Source: Oscillospiraceae bacterium (GTDB lineage: Bacteria > Bacillota > Clostridia > Oscillospirales > Acutalibacteraceae). Taken from it: 34,450 bases of DNA. Positions 1 to 7,410 of this stretch are shown here, one piece after another (the stretch's first letter is position 1; the number at the start of each line of letters is the position of its first letter). The stretch covers positions 1 through 34,450 of the forward strand of contig JAFLUO010000003.1 in the NCBI GenBank assembly GCA_022508705.1, in the 5' to 3' direction. The position numbers and the translations under genes are program-made. The notes below the pieces were generated by a model, which had not been told where the DNA came from, made no database searches, and saw nothing but the letters and a program-made list of their open reading frames with translations.

Positions 1-823
1 AAGACGGCAAAACAAAAACGGAGCACTGCTTATAATACTCGGCAACGTTATCGGTTTCGCCGAAGTGATCGATAATACCCTTGTCTATATAAGGCTGTAA
101 TTCAGACTGAGTTAAAGAGTCAGGTATATTTTCGCAAGCGCCCAACAGCATAAAACGAACATTAGGGTACTGCGCCTTAACCTTTTCACAGGCGGCAAGA
201 TATTCACGGATACCCTTTGCATACACAACTCTTGATAACATAAAGAACGTAAGCCTTTCGGGGTACGGCGCAACAGCAAACTTTTCCATATTTACGCCCG
301 AACCGTTGACAAGACGGCATTTTTCCTCTTTTACAAGATGCTCTTTTACAAATTGCTCTTTGTCGTCAGTGTTTTGGAAAATTGCAACGTCTGCGCATTT
401 AAACGCTTTGCGATAGAGTGCAGACATTACAGCTTTTATTATTTTTGCCTTGGGAGTATCAGACGCAAAGGCGTATCCTGCACCTGTCACCATAGCCGCT
501 ACATGGGGCACGCCTGCTTTTTTTGCGGCGATTGAGCCGTATATTACCGGTTTTGAGGTATAGCCCAGCGTTACGTCCGGCTTTTCCTTTTTAAAAAGCT
601 CATAAAGAGCTTTTTGATATTTAAGATCTGATAAAGGATTAACTCCGTTTTTCTCCAGCGGAATTTCTACGAATCTTGCGCCCAATTCCTCGATTTTTTC
701 CACATTGTCACGGTTGGGACCCGTCACTATAACCTCATATCCGCAGGAAATGATTTTTTTAATCAAATCTCCTCTGAAATTATACGCTGTGCGGTTTTTG
801 GGAGAAATCAAAACGAATTTCAT
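1..823 (-). CDS. Glycosyltransferase family 4/1-like protein (N-terminal part; runs off the window start)
   Basis: Reading the minus strand from the ATG at 823 gives an open frame MKFVLISPKNRTAYNFRGDLIKKIISCGYEVIVTGPNRDN...LGYTSKPVIYGSIAAKKAGVPH... typical of GT-B glycosyltransferases; not in the ORF track because no stop lies inside the window. The start overlaps the upstream gene stop (ATGA). Confidence 0.8.
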   Translation of the reverse strand, partial: MKFVLISPKNRTAYNFRGDLIKKIISCGYEVIVTGPNRDNVEKIEELGARFVEIPLEKNGVNPLSDLKYQKALYELFKKEKPDVTLGYTSKPVIYGSIAAKKAGVPHVAAMVTGAGYAFASDTPKAKIIKAVMSALYRKAFKCADVAIFQNTDDKEQFVKEHLVKEEKCRLVNGSGVNMEKFAVAPYPERLTFFMLSRVVYAKGIREYLAACEKVKAQYPNVRFMLLGACENIPDSLTQSELQPYIDKGIIDHFGETDNVAEYYKQCSVFVLPS

Positions 824-1740
824 ACGTTTCTACCTCTATCAATATACTTTTTAAGATTGTCCATAATCGATTCAAATAATCTGCCGTTATTTTTGGGGGA
901 TACAAAGGAGTTATGCGGCGTAACGATCACTTTTTCAATATCCCATAGCGGACTGTTTTCGGGTAATGGCTCGTTTTCAAACACATCAAGCACCGCGCCG
1001 CCGAGCATTTCGTTTTCAAGTGCTGAAATCAAATCTTTTTCGTTTACAACTGCACCGCGGGCAATATTGACGAGCACCGCGCCGCTTTTGAAACGGGCAA
1101 ACATATCTTTATTGAACATCCCGTGAGTTTCGTCGGTAAGCGGCAGGGTGAGAATCACCACGTCTGCTTTTACGAGCGCTTCCGACAGCTTGTCCATAGG
1201 CACATATTCATCGTAATACTCGCTTTGCGGCTCCACCAAATCCGCGCCGATAACGGTAGTACCGAAGGCTTTAAACCGTTTTGCGCACTCCGTTCCTACA
1301 CTGCCGCAACCTACTATGCAAACCGTATCGCCTTGAAGCTCACGGACTGTCCTGTCCTTTGCCCAAATATGTTTTCTTTGATTTTCAATAAACGAATTGA
1401 ATTTTTTATACAGTTCCAACACGCCGCATACAGCGAACTCTGCCATTGGAACGCTATAAACACCACGAGCGTTAAACAGTTCTATTCCCCGTTCAGATAT
1501 TTTTTCAAGGGGAACACGGTCAAGCCCTGCGGAGGTAAGCTGAATTAGTTTGAGAGACGTAAAGTCGTCAATGCTGTGATAAAGGAAAAGTCCGTTGCAA
1601 ATTACAGCGTCAATGCACTTTGCATCGGTTATCAGCTCGCCGCGCTCGTCCTGCTGAAATATCACATTGTATCCGATATCTTCAAGCTGTTTTATCTGTT
1701 CGGAAGAGCAGTTAAAAGCGCCCGTAACTAACAAATTCAT
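820..1740 (-). CDS. D-isomer-specific 2-hydroxyacid dehydrogenase family protein
   Basis: NAD-binding motif VCIVGCGSVGTECAKRFKAFGTTVIGAD, then LPLTDETHGMFN, LVNIARGAVVNEKDLISAL and AVLDVFENEPLP...VTPHNS. Confidence 0.9.
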   Translation of the reverse strand: MNLLVTGAFNCSSEQIKQLEDIGYNVIFQQDERGELITDAKCIDAVICNGLFLYHSIDDFTSLKLIQLTSAGLDRVPLEKISERGIELFNARGVYSVPMAEFAVCGVLELYKKFNSFIENQRKHIWAKDRTVRELQGDTVCIVGCGSVGTECAKRFKAFGTTVIGADLVEPQSEYYDEYVPMDKLSEALVKADVVILTLPLTDETHGMFNKDMFARFKSGAVLVNIARGAVVNEKDLISALENEMLGGAVLDVFENEPLPENSPLWDIEKVIVTPHNSFVSPKNNGRLFESIMDNLKKYIDRGRNV

Positions 1741-1744
1741 AGAT

Positions 1745-2596
1745 TTATCCCTTCAGTGTATTCATCATACTGACTATTTTTTCAACACATGCGCAAAGCC
1801 GTTTGCGGTTTTCTTCATAATCGCTGTCCGACCAGTCTTTAAGTGACTCCTCAAACTGTCTTAAATCGGCTACGCCCGAGCAAAGTTTTTCGCGGACAGA
1901 GTAGATATCCTTTTCCTTGCTCACGTCACAAAAGGCACGGGACAGAATTATTCTATCAGACCCGAGACGGTAATGCTCGCCCAAAATACACTCGGCAGGG
2001 AGTGTTCCCGTACCCACACGGGCAACTCCGCCAAAGCCGTAGCTTATGCCCTTATCACGGATTTTACGGCAAAGAGCCTCCACCGTACCGTCTGCTAAAA
2101 GCTCAAAAAGGAATTTCATTTTATATGCCAAATGTAAATCATTAAGACCTATGTGTATTTCGTCAATTCCGCCCACTGAAAGAATACCGTCAAGATTTTC
2201 GGCAGCCTCTGCCGTTTCAACGAGCAGGCAGGTTCTCGCTCTGCCGTCAACTGCTGTGATGAAACGCTCCGCCTCGTGTGCCGTTTTAAAATACGGGAGC
2301 ATTACCACATCTGCACCGCTTTCGATAACACTTTCTATTTCCGATTCTGATGATCCGCAACCGTCAAAAGCATCGTGTATGGGATTAACACGCACCAAAA
2401 GCTTAGCATTTTTTAACACTTTACGCAGATTTTTAACATCCTCCACAGTGTGATGGGACTGAACGGTATCCATTCCGCCCTGGCGCAAACTTTTACCGAT
2501 ATATTCCATATCAACAAAAACTCTGTCAATGCCCGCCTCTTCTACTGCGAGCGCCACGTCGGGACGGTTTGTAATATACATAAGCTCAAGCGACAT
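1745..2596 (-). CDS. HpcH/HpaI aldolase / citrate lyase family protein
   Basis: DRVFVDMEYIGKSLRQGG...HHTVEDVKNLR...LLVRVNP...GADVVMLPYFKTAHEAERF...CLLVETAEAAENLD...DEIHIGLNDLHL pattern of HpcH/HpaI-type aldolases; starts in an ATGA overlap with the sugar transferase. Confidence 0.8.
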   Translation of the reverse strand: MSLELMYITNRPDVALAVEEAGIDRVFVDMEYIGKSLRQGGMDTVQSHHTVEDVKNLRKVLKNAKLLVRVNPIHDAFDGCGSSESEIESVIESGADVVMLPYFKTAHEAERFITAVDGRARTCLLVETAEAAENLDGILSVGGIDEIHIGLNDLHLAYKMKFLFELLADGTVEALCRKIRDKGISYGFGGVARVGTGTLPAECILGEHYRLGSDRIILSRAFCDVSKEKDIYSVREKLCSGVADLRQFEESLKDWSDSDYEENRKRLCACVEKIVSMMNTLKG

Positions 2597-3288
2597 CAGT
2601 GTACACTTTCTTTCTCATTTTCTTCTTTTGCGACAGTTTCGCCAACATTTTCATTGTCGGCGTTGCTCAGCACCTTGAAGAATGTCATAAAGCAAATCTT
2701 AATATCAAGCCACAGAGAGACATTCTCCGTGTACCAAACGTTCATTTCAATGCGTTTATGCCATTCAACGTCTTTCCTGCCGTGCACCTGCGCCCAGCCG
2801 GTAATTCCCGGGCGGACAGAAAACATTTTTTTCTGCTCCTCAGTATATTCCTCATAGGGCCACGGATGATACGTAAGCGGCGGACGGGGGCCTACAAAAG
2901 ACATATCGCCTTTCAAAATATTGACAAACTGAACAAATTCATCAGCGCTTGTAGCACGCAATATACGACCCACTCGGGTGACTCTTGCATCCCCTTTGCC
3001 TGAATAAACGCCGCTACCGGTATGCTCCGCATTAACTACCATTGTTCTGAATTTGTATATGTAAAACACTTTTCCGTTAAGGCCGATTCGCTGCTGCTTG
3101 AAAATTACAGGACCTTTTGAATCAATCTTTATAAGGACAGCTATAATGAGCATCGGTATTGCCAGTATTATAATGCCGAAGAAAGCCCCCAAAATGTCTA
3201 TCAGCCGTTTAAAGTAACGCTTATAAATGGTTTTCAACCCCTTTTCACTGTTGTGCATATATTCCACTGATATATGCAATATCCACAT
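2596..3288 (-). CDS. Undecaprenyl-phosphate sugar transferase (bacterial sugar transferase family)
   Basis: KRLIDILGAFFGIIILAIPMLIIAVLIKIDSKGPVIFKQQRIGLNGKVFYIYKFRTMV...GDMSFVGPRPPL...VRPGITGWAQVHGR: hallmark motifs. A later internal Met is possible as start. Confidence 0.93.
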   Translation of the reverse strand: MWILHISVEYMHNSEKGLKTIYKRYFKRLIDILGAFFGIIILAIPMLIIAVLIKIDSKGPVIFKQQRIGLNGKVFYIYKFRTMVVNAEHTGSGVYSGKGDARVTRVGRILRATSADEFVQFVNILKGDMSFVGPRPPLTYHPWPYEEYTEEQKKMFSVRPGITGWAQVHGRKDVEWHKRIEMNVWYTENVSLWLDIKICFMTFFKVLSNADNENVGETVAKEENEKESVH

Positions 3289-3465
3289 AAAAACAATTCA
3301 ATTTTATAGTATAATTCATTTTATTCTATCACATAAAACTGCTTTTGTAAATATTAAAAAGTTAATTTAGCACGATTTAAAACTGCCATTGTTTTCTATT
3401 TAAAAATTACAAAATTTTCCAAAAAAATTTAACCAAAATGTCTTTCTGAATATCTTCAAACCGTA

Positions 3466-3494
3466 TTGCAAATTTTCGCCGAATCCATTATAAT
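3466..3494 (+). promoter_or_regulatory. SigmaA-type promoter upstream of the YitT-family gene
   Basis: TTGCAA (3466-3471) - 17 nt - TATAAT (3489-3494). Confidence 0.6.
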
Positions 3495-3563
3495 GTCATT
3501 GGGTTTAAAAAGGTGTTTGCCCGTGTAAAGACGGCGCATTTTGTGTGATAAAGGGGAATTGTA

Positions 3564-4424
3564 ATGAGTAAGAAATCATTAAAAATAAAAGAGGGTTTCA
3601 GAAGATATTTTATGATAATTTTAGGCTCGGCTATGGTAGGCTTCGCCATAAGCGTATTTTTTTCGCCGAATAAAATTGTAAGCGGCGGTGTTTCCGGCAT
3701 TGCAGTCATACTTTTCCATTCGCTGAATATCCCTCTCGGTGTTTCATATGCCGTGATAAATGCGGTACTTTTAGTGCTTGCATGGATATTTTTAGGCAAA
3801 GACTTTTTTCTGACTACCGTGTTGAGTTCATCACTTCTCACCGTTTTTGTTCAAGTTTTTTCATACATTCCGTCTCCTACGAATGATACCTGGCTTGCGG
3901 CATTTTTCGGCTCAGTGCTTTACGGCTTCGGTACAGGACTTAATTTTATTGAGGGAGCGTCAACAGGCGGTACAGATATTGTCGCAAGGCTTTTCCAGCG
4001 TGCATTCAAATCTGCAAAAGTCGGCACGATACTTTTAATTGCCGATTCTGCGGTGATTTTGGCATCGTTCATTGTATTCAGAGAATTCGATTTAGCTTTC
4101 TACGGAATAATGTCAATTGGCATTTCATCTTTTGCAGTAAACTGGTTGATAAAGAAGATGAACATTTCAAAGCTTGCCTTTGTAGTTACTGAAAAAGGTG
4201 ATGATATCACAAATAAGCTTGTTGCCAACTCACCTCGCGGCGTTACCATATTCCGTGCTGTGGGCGGTTACACGATGAACCGCCGTGACGTGCTTATGTG
4301 TGCGCTGAAAGAAAAAGAACTTCTTGCTTTTCAACAGCACATTTTAGAAATTGATAAAAATGCGTTTATTATCTTTTCTGAAGCAGGTCAAATTGTTGGC
4401 AACGGATTTAAGTTATATCATTAA
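3564..4424 (+). CDS. YitT family membrane protein (DUF2179 C-terminus)
   Basis: Multi-TM N-terminus with FFSPNKIVSGGVSGIAVIL, GTGLNFIEGASTGGTDIVARL, and a C-terminal RGVTIFRAVGGYTMNRRDVLMCALKEKEL...D domain. Confidence 0.9.
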   Translation: MSKKSLKIKEGFRRYFMIILGSAMVGFAISVFFSPNKIVSGGVSGIAVILFHSLNIPLGVSYAVINAVLLVLAWIFLGKDFFLTTVLSSSLLTVFVQVFSYIPSPTNDTWLAAFFGSVLYGFGTGLNFIEGASTGGTDIVARLFQRAFKSAKVGTILLIADSAVILASFIVFREFDLAFYGIMSIGISSFAVNWLIKKMNISKLAFVVTEKGDDITNKLVANSPRGVTIFRAVGGYTMNRRDVLMCALKEKELLAFQQHILEIDKNAFIIFSEAGQIVGNGFKLYH

Positions 4425-4493
4425 ACGGATAATATAAAAAATGGATTTTTAAAAATTTCTTCAACCTTTTGAAAAAGTAAATTCATACAGTAT

Positions 4494-4557
4494 AAATCTC
4501 CTCTGTTTACAGATAATAGTATTACATTTACTATTATGAAACGAGGAGATTTTTTAT
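4494..4557 (+). terminator. Long compound hairpin terminator after the YitT-family gene
   Basis: AAATCTCCTC (4494-4503) pairs with GAGGAGATTT (4543-4552), followed by a T-run; inner stem ATAATAGTA/TACTATTAT and GTTT/AAAC. Confidence 0.7.
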
Positions 4558-4572
4558 TGCAAGGGTACCGAG

Positions 4573-4632
4573 CAACAAGGTTCTCGGCACCTTTCCAAAA
4601 TCTCTGATTTTGATGAAAGGTGAGGTTCTTAT
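4573..4632 (+). repeat. Copy 1 of a 60-nt structured element (spoVT leader)
   Basis: CAACAAGGTTC...GGTTCTTAT ends identical to those at 5222-5281 and the same length; internal stem 4588-4595/4615-4622 plus 4596-4602/4606-4612 with a 2-nt 3' bulge. Confidence 0.6.
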
Positions 4633-5172
4633 ATGAAAGCGACGGGTATTGTACGCAGAATCGACGATCTTGGAAGGGTCGTCATTCCAAAGGAAATCCG
4701 CAGAACAATGCGTATTCGTGAGGGCGACCCTTTGGAAATATACACGGCGGTTGACGGTGAAGTTATTTTCAAAAAATATTCGCCTATGGGGGAAATGAGT
4801 GAATTCGCTTGCGATTACGCAGATGTTCTGCACAGGGCAATCGGCGAGCCGGTGCTGATAAGCGACCGTGACCGTATTGTTGCGGCGGCAGGGATTCCCA
4901 AACGTGAAGCGGTTGAAAAGCGCATTTCACAGGATCTTGAAAACTTGATGGAAAACCGTGAAAACTACGTTAAATCGGCAGATGCAAAGCCCTTTTACCC
5001 TATTGTGGATTTCGGGAAATGCGCCGCAGCAGCTTACACCATAATCGGTAACGGTGACATTTCCGGTGCGGTTATTTTGCTTGGGACTCACGACGATTAC
5101 ACGCCGTCTGTATCTGACATTAAGCTTATTGAGGTTGCGTCAAGATTTATCGGTAAGCAGACTGAAAGTTAA
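4633..5172 (+). CDS. spoVT: Stage V sporulation protein T (AbrB-family regulator)
   Basis: MKATGIVRRIDDLGRVVIPKEIRRTMRIREGDPLEIYTAVDGEVIFKKYSPMGE plus a GAF-like C-terminal domain; classic SpoVT N-terminus. Confidence 0.95.
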   Translation: MKATGIVRRIDDLGRVVIPKEIRRTMRIREGDPLEIYTAVDGEVIFKKYSPMGEMSEFACDYADVLHRAIGEPVLISDRDRIVAAAGIPKREAVEKRISQDLENLMENRENYVKSADAKPFYPIVDFGKCAAAAYTIIGNGDISGAVILLGTHDDYTPSVSDIKLIEVASRFIGKQTES

Positions 5173-5188
5173 GATTGTTTTTAAAAGA

Positions 5189-5214
5189 TGCTCCGTATTT
5201 ACGGGGCATTTTAT
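5189..5214 (+). terminator. Rho-independent terminator after spoVT
   Basis: ATGCTCCGT ATTT ACGGGGCAT TTTATT (one G-U pair). Confidence 0.65.
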
Positions 5215-5221
5215 TGTGAAA

Positions 5222-5281
5222 CAACAAGGTTCCGGGGCACCCGCCCGCAAGTTTACTTGCGTTGGCGGGTCGGGTTCTTAT
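5222..5281 (+). repeat. Copy 2 of the 60-nt structured element (3' of spoVT)
   Basis: Same 11-nt 5' end and 9-nt 3' end as 4573-4632, with different central sequence; stem ACCCGCC/GGCGGGT plus CGCAAG/CTTGCG with a 2-nt 3' bulge. Confidence 0.6.
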
Positions 5282-5311
5282 TTTACCCTCTTAAAAAAGT
5301 ATTATAACCTA

Positions 5312-5340
5312 TTGAAAAATTGCATTTGTTAAGTTATAAT
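5312..5340 (+). promoter_or_regulatory. SigmaA-type promoter upstream of the SDR gene
   Basis: TTGAAA (5312-5317) - 17 nt - TATAAT (5335-5340). Confidence 0.7.
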
Positions 5341-5400
5341 ATAATAGATTAAGTGGCAAATGATGCCGCAGTCAAAAATGAATAAAGGTAGGTGTGTATT

Positions 5401-6234
5401 ATGGGTAGAGATTGGATGGACAATAAAACCGTAATAATCACAGGTGCTTCAGGCGGTATGGGTAAGGGCGTTGCCGAAAAGCTCATTAAAGAGCACGGCT
5501 GCACCGTAATCGGTATTGCAAGAAGCGAAGAAAAAATGAAAAAAGTTGTTGAAGAACTCGGTTCCTATGCCGACAAGTTTTCATATCAGCTTTTTGACGT
5601 TGCTGTTGAACAGAATTGGATTGATTTTGTTTCATACCTCAATGAAAACAACATTAAGCCCGATGTTCTCATCAACAACGCAGGAATTTTGCCGAAATTC
5701 GACAAATTCCAGAATTACACCGTTGAATACATAAAGAAGGCTATGGATATTAACTTCTATTCAGCAGTTTATTCAATTCACGCTCTTCTCCCCATTCTGC
5801 TTGAGTCAGACTCACCGGCAATTATTAACATAGACTCCTCTGCCGCTCTTATGACTTTGGCAGGCACATCTGTTTACTCTGCTTCAAAGGCAGCACTTAA
5901 ATCCCTTTCGGAGGCTCTTCGCGAAGAGCTTCGCGGCAAGTGCTATGTTGGCATTGTATGCCCCGGCTTTACAAAGACAGACATTTTCAGAAATCAGGAT
6001 TCCGCCGACGACAAGGGTCAGAAAATGCTTAACATGGTAAGTACATCCTGCGACCGAATGGTTAAAATGATTATGAATGACATCAAAACAAAGCGACCCT
6101 TGGGCGTTCACGGTTTTGACGCCGCATTCATGAACTATTTCGGCAGAATTATGCCCGTTCAGGGCGGCAGACTCTTCTCAAATGTAATGAAGATGTCCAA
6201 ACTCCCGTTGTTTGACGGCGTTTTTAAGGATTAA
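5401..6234 (+). CDS. SDR family NAD(P)-dependent oxidoreductase
   Basis: TGASGGMGKGVAEKL, NNAG, YSASKAALKSLSEALREEL; start chosen at ATG 5401 behind AGGTAGGTG (the ORF track start at 5392 is a GTG). Confidence 0.93.
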   Translation: MGRDWMDNKTVIITGASGGMGKGVAEKLIKEHGCTVIGIARSEEKMKKVVEELGSYADKFSYQLFDVAVEQNWIDFVSYLNENNIKPDVLINNAGILPKFDKFQNYTVEYIKKAMDINFYSAVYSIHALLPILLESDSPAIINIDSSAALMTLAGTSVYSASKAALKSLSEALREELRGKCYVGIVCPGFTKTDIFRNQDSADDKGQKMLNMVSTSCDRMVKMIMNDIKTKRPLGVHGFDAAFMNYFGRIMPVQGGRLFSNVMKMSKLPLFDGVFKD

Positions 6235-6272
6235 GCAATACATTATAAATATAAAAAATCGGAGGTTATATT

Positions 6273-7298
6273 ATGAAAGTATTTATGATCGGCGGTACAG
6301 GTCTTCTTGGCTGTGAAGCTGCAACAACTCTTATTAAAAGAGGCCACCAGGTAACAAGCGTTGCTCTTCCCCCTCTTCCGGAAGGCGCTCCCATCCCTGA
6401 GGAAATGGAAATCATTTTCGGCGACATCAACAAGAAAACTGACGAAGAAATTGCAGCTATGCTTGAAGGTTCAGACGTTTTCATCTTTGCCGCAGGTGTT
6501 GACGAAAGAGTTGAATTCCCCGCACCTGTAATGGATTACTATTACAAATTCAACATTGCTCCTCTTGAGAGAATTTTCCCCCTTTGCAAAAAGGCAGGCG
6601 TTAAGAGAGCAGTCGTTCTCGGCTCTTATTTTGCTTATCTTAACAAGATTAAGCCCGAAATGAAGCTTACTGAAAGAAACCCATATATGAAATCCCGTAT
6701 GGATCAGGAAAAGGTTTGCGAAGATGCTTGTGACGAGAATTTCTCAGCTTGTGTTCTTGAGCTTCCCTACATATTCGGCACACAGCCCGGCAGAAAGCCC
6801 GTTTGGACTGTTCTTATTGAGCAGATCGAATTTATGGACAAATGGCCCGTTACAATGTACCCGAAGGGCGGTACTGCAATGCTCACCTGCCGTCAGGTTG
6901 GTCAGGTTATCGCAGGCGCCGCTGAAAACAAGGCTGGCAAAACAGGCTTTGAGGCAATTCCGATCGGTATGTACAATATGACATGGCCCGAATTCCTTGA
7001 AATCGTATTTGATGCAAGGGGAATGCACGGCAGAAAGATTTTGACCGTTGCTCCCTGGATGATGAAATTGGGCATGGGCAAAATTGTTAAGGATTACAAA
7101 AAGCGCGGCATTGATTCAGGTATGGACCCGATGCAGTTGCCCGACATTATGGACTACAACCTGTTTATTGACAAAAAATGGTGCCTTGAATTAGGTGTTG
7201 AAGAAGATGACATCAGAGAAGCTATTACAGATTCAATTAAGGTTTCACAGGCAGCATTTGACGGCAAGGTTAAGCTCCTTGAAATGAAAGGCGAATAA
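6273..7298 (+). CDS. NAD-dependent epimerase/dehydratase family protein
   Basis: MKVFMIGGTGLLGCEAATTLIKRGHQVTSVA... extended-SDR Rossmann motif; GGAGG ribosome-binding site just upstream. Confidence 0.88.
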   Translation: MKVFMIGGTGLLGCEAATTLIKRGHQVTSVALPPLPEGAPIPEEMEIIFGDINKKTDEEIAAMLEGSDVFIFAAGVDERVEFPAPVMDYYYKFNIAPLERIFPLCKKAGVKRAVVLGSYFAYLNKIKPEMKLTERNPYMKSRMDQEKVCEDACDENFSACVLELPYIFGTQPGRKPVWTVLIEQIEFMDKWPVTMYPKGGTAMLTCRQVGQVIAGAAENKAGKTGFEAIPIGMYNMTWPEFLEIVFDARGMHGRKILTVAPWMMKLGMGKIVKDYKKRGIDSGMDPMQLPDIMDYNLFIDKKWCLELGVEEDDIREAITDSIKVSQAAFDGKVKLLEMKGE

Positions 7299-7315
7299 TT
7301 CTACATAGAAAAGAA

Positions 7316-7348
7316 AAGGGTACAACCGCAAGGCTGTACCCTTTTTTA
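7316..7348 (+). terminator. Terminator after the epimerase gene
   Basis: GGGTACA...TGTACCC followed by TTTTTT. Confidence 0.7.
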
Positions 7349-7365
7349 TTATATTAAAAGGAAAC

Positions 7366-7387
7366 GGACTTACCAAACGGTAAGTCC
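7366..7387 (-). terminator. Hairpin terminator of the minus-strand epimerase / Zn-ribbon gene
   Basis: GGACTTACC AAAC GGTAAGTCC: perfect 9-bp stem, followed on the minus strand by GTTTCCTTTT. Confidence 0.55.
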
Positions 7388-7410
7388 ATAATTTTTATGC
7401 AGATATTAAA

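Noticed and set aside
4573-5281. Integron attC sites as explanation for the paired 60-nt elements
   Set aside because: The outer ends (CAACAAGG / GGTTCTTAT) are not complementary R-boxes of the RYYYAAC/GTTRRRY type, and no integrase is present.
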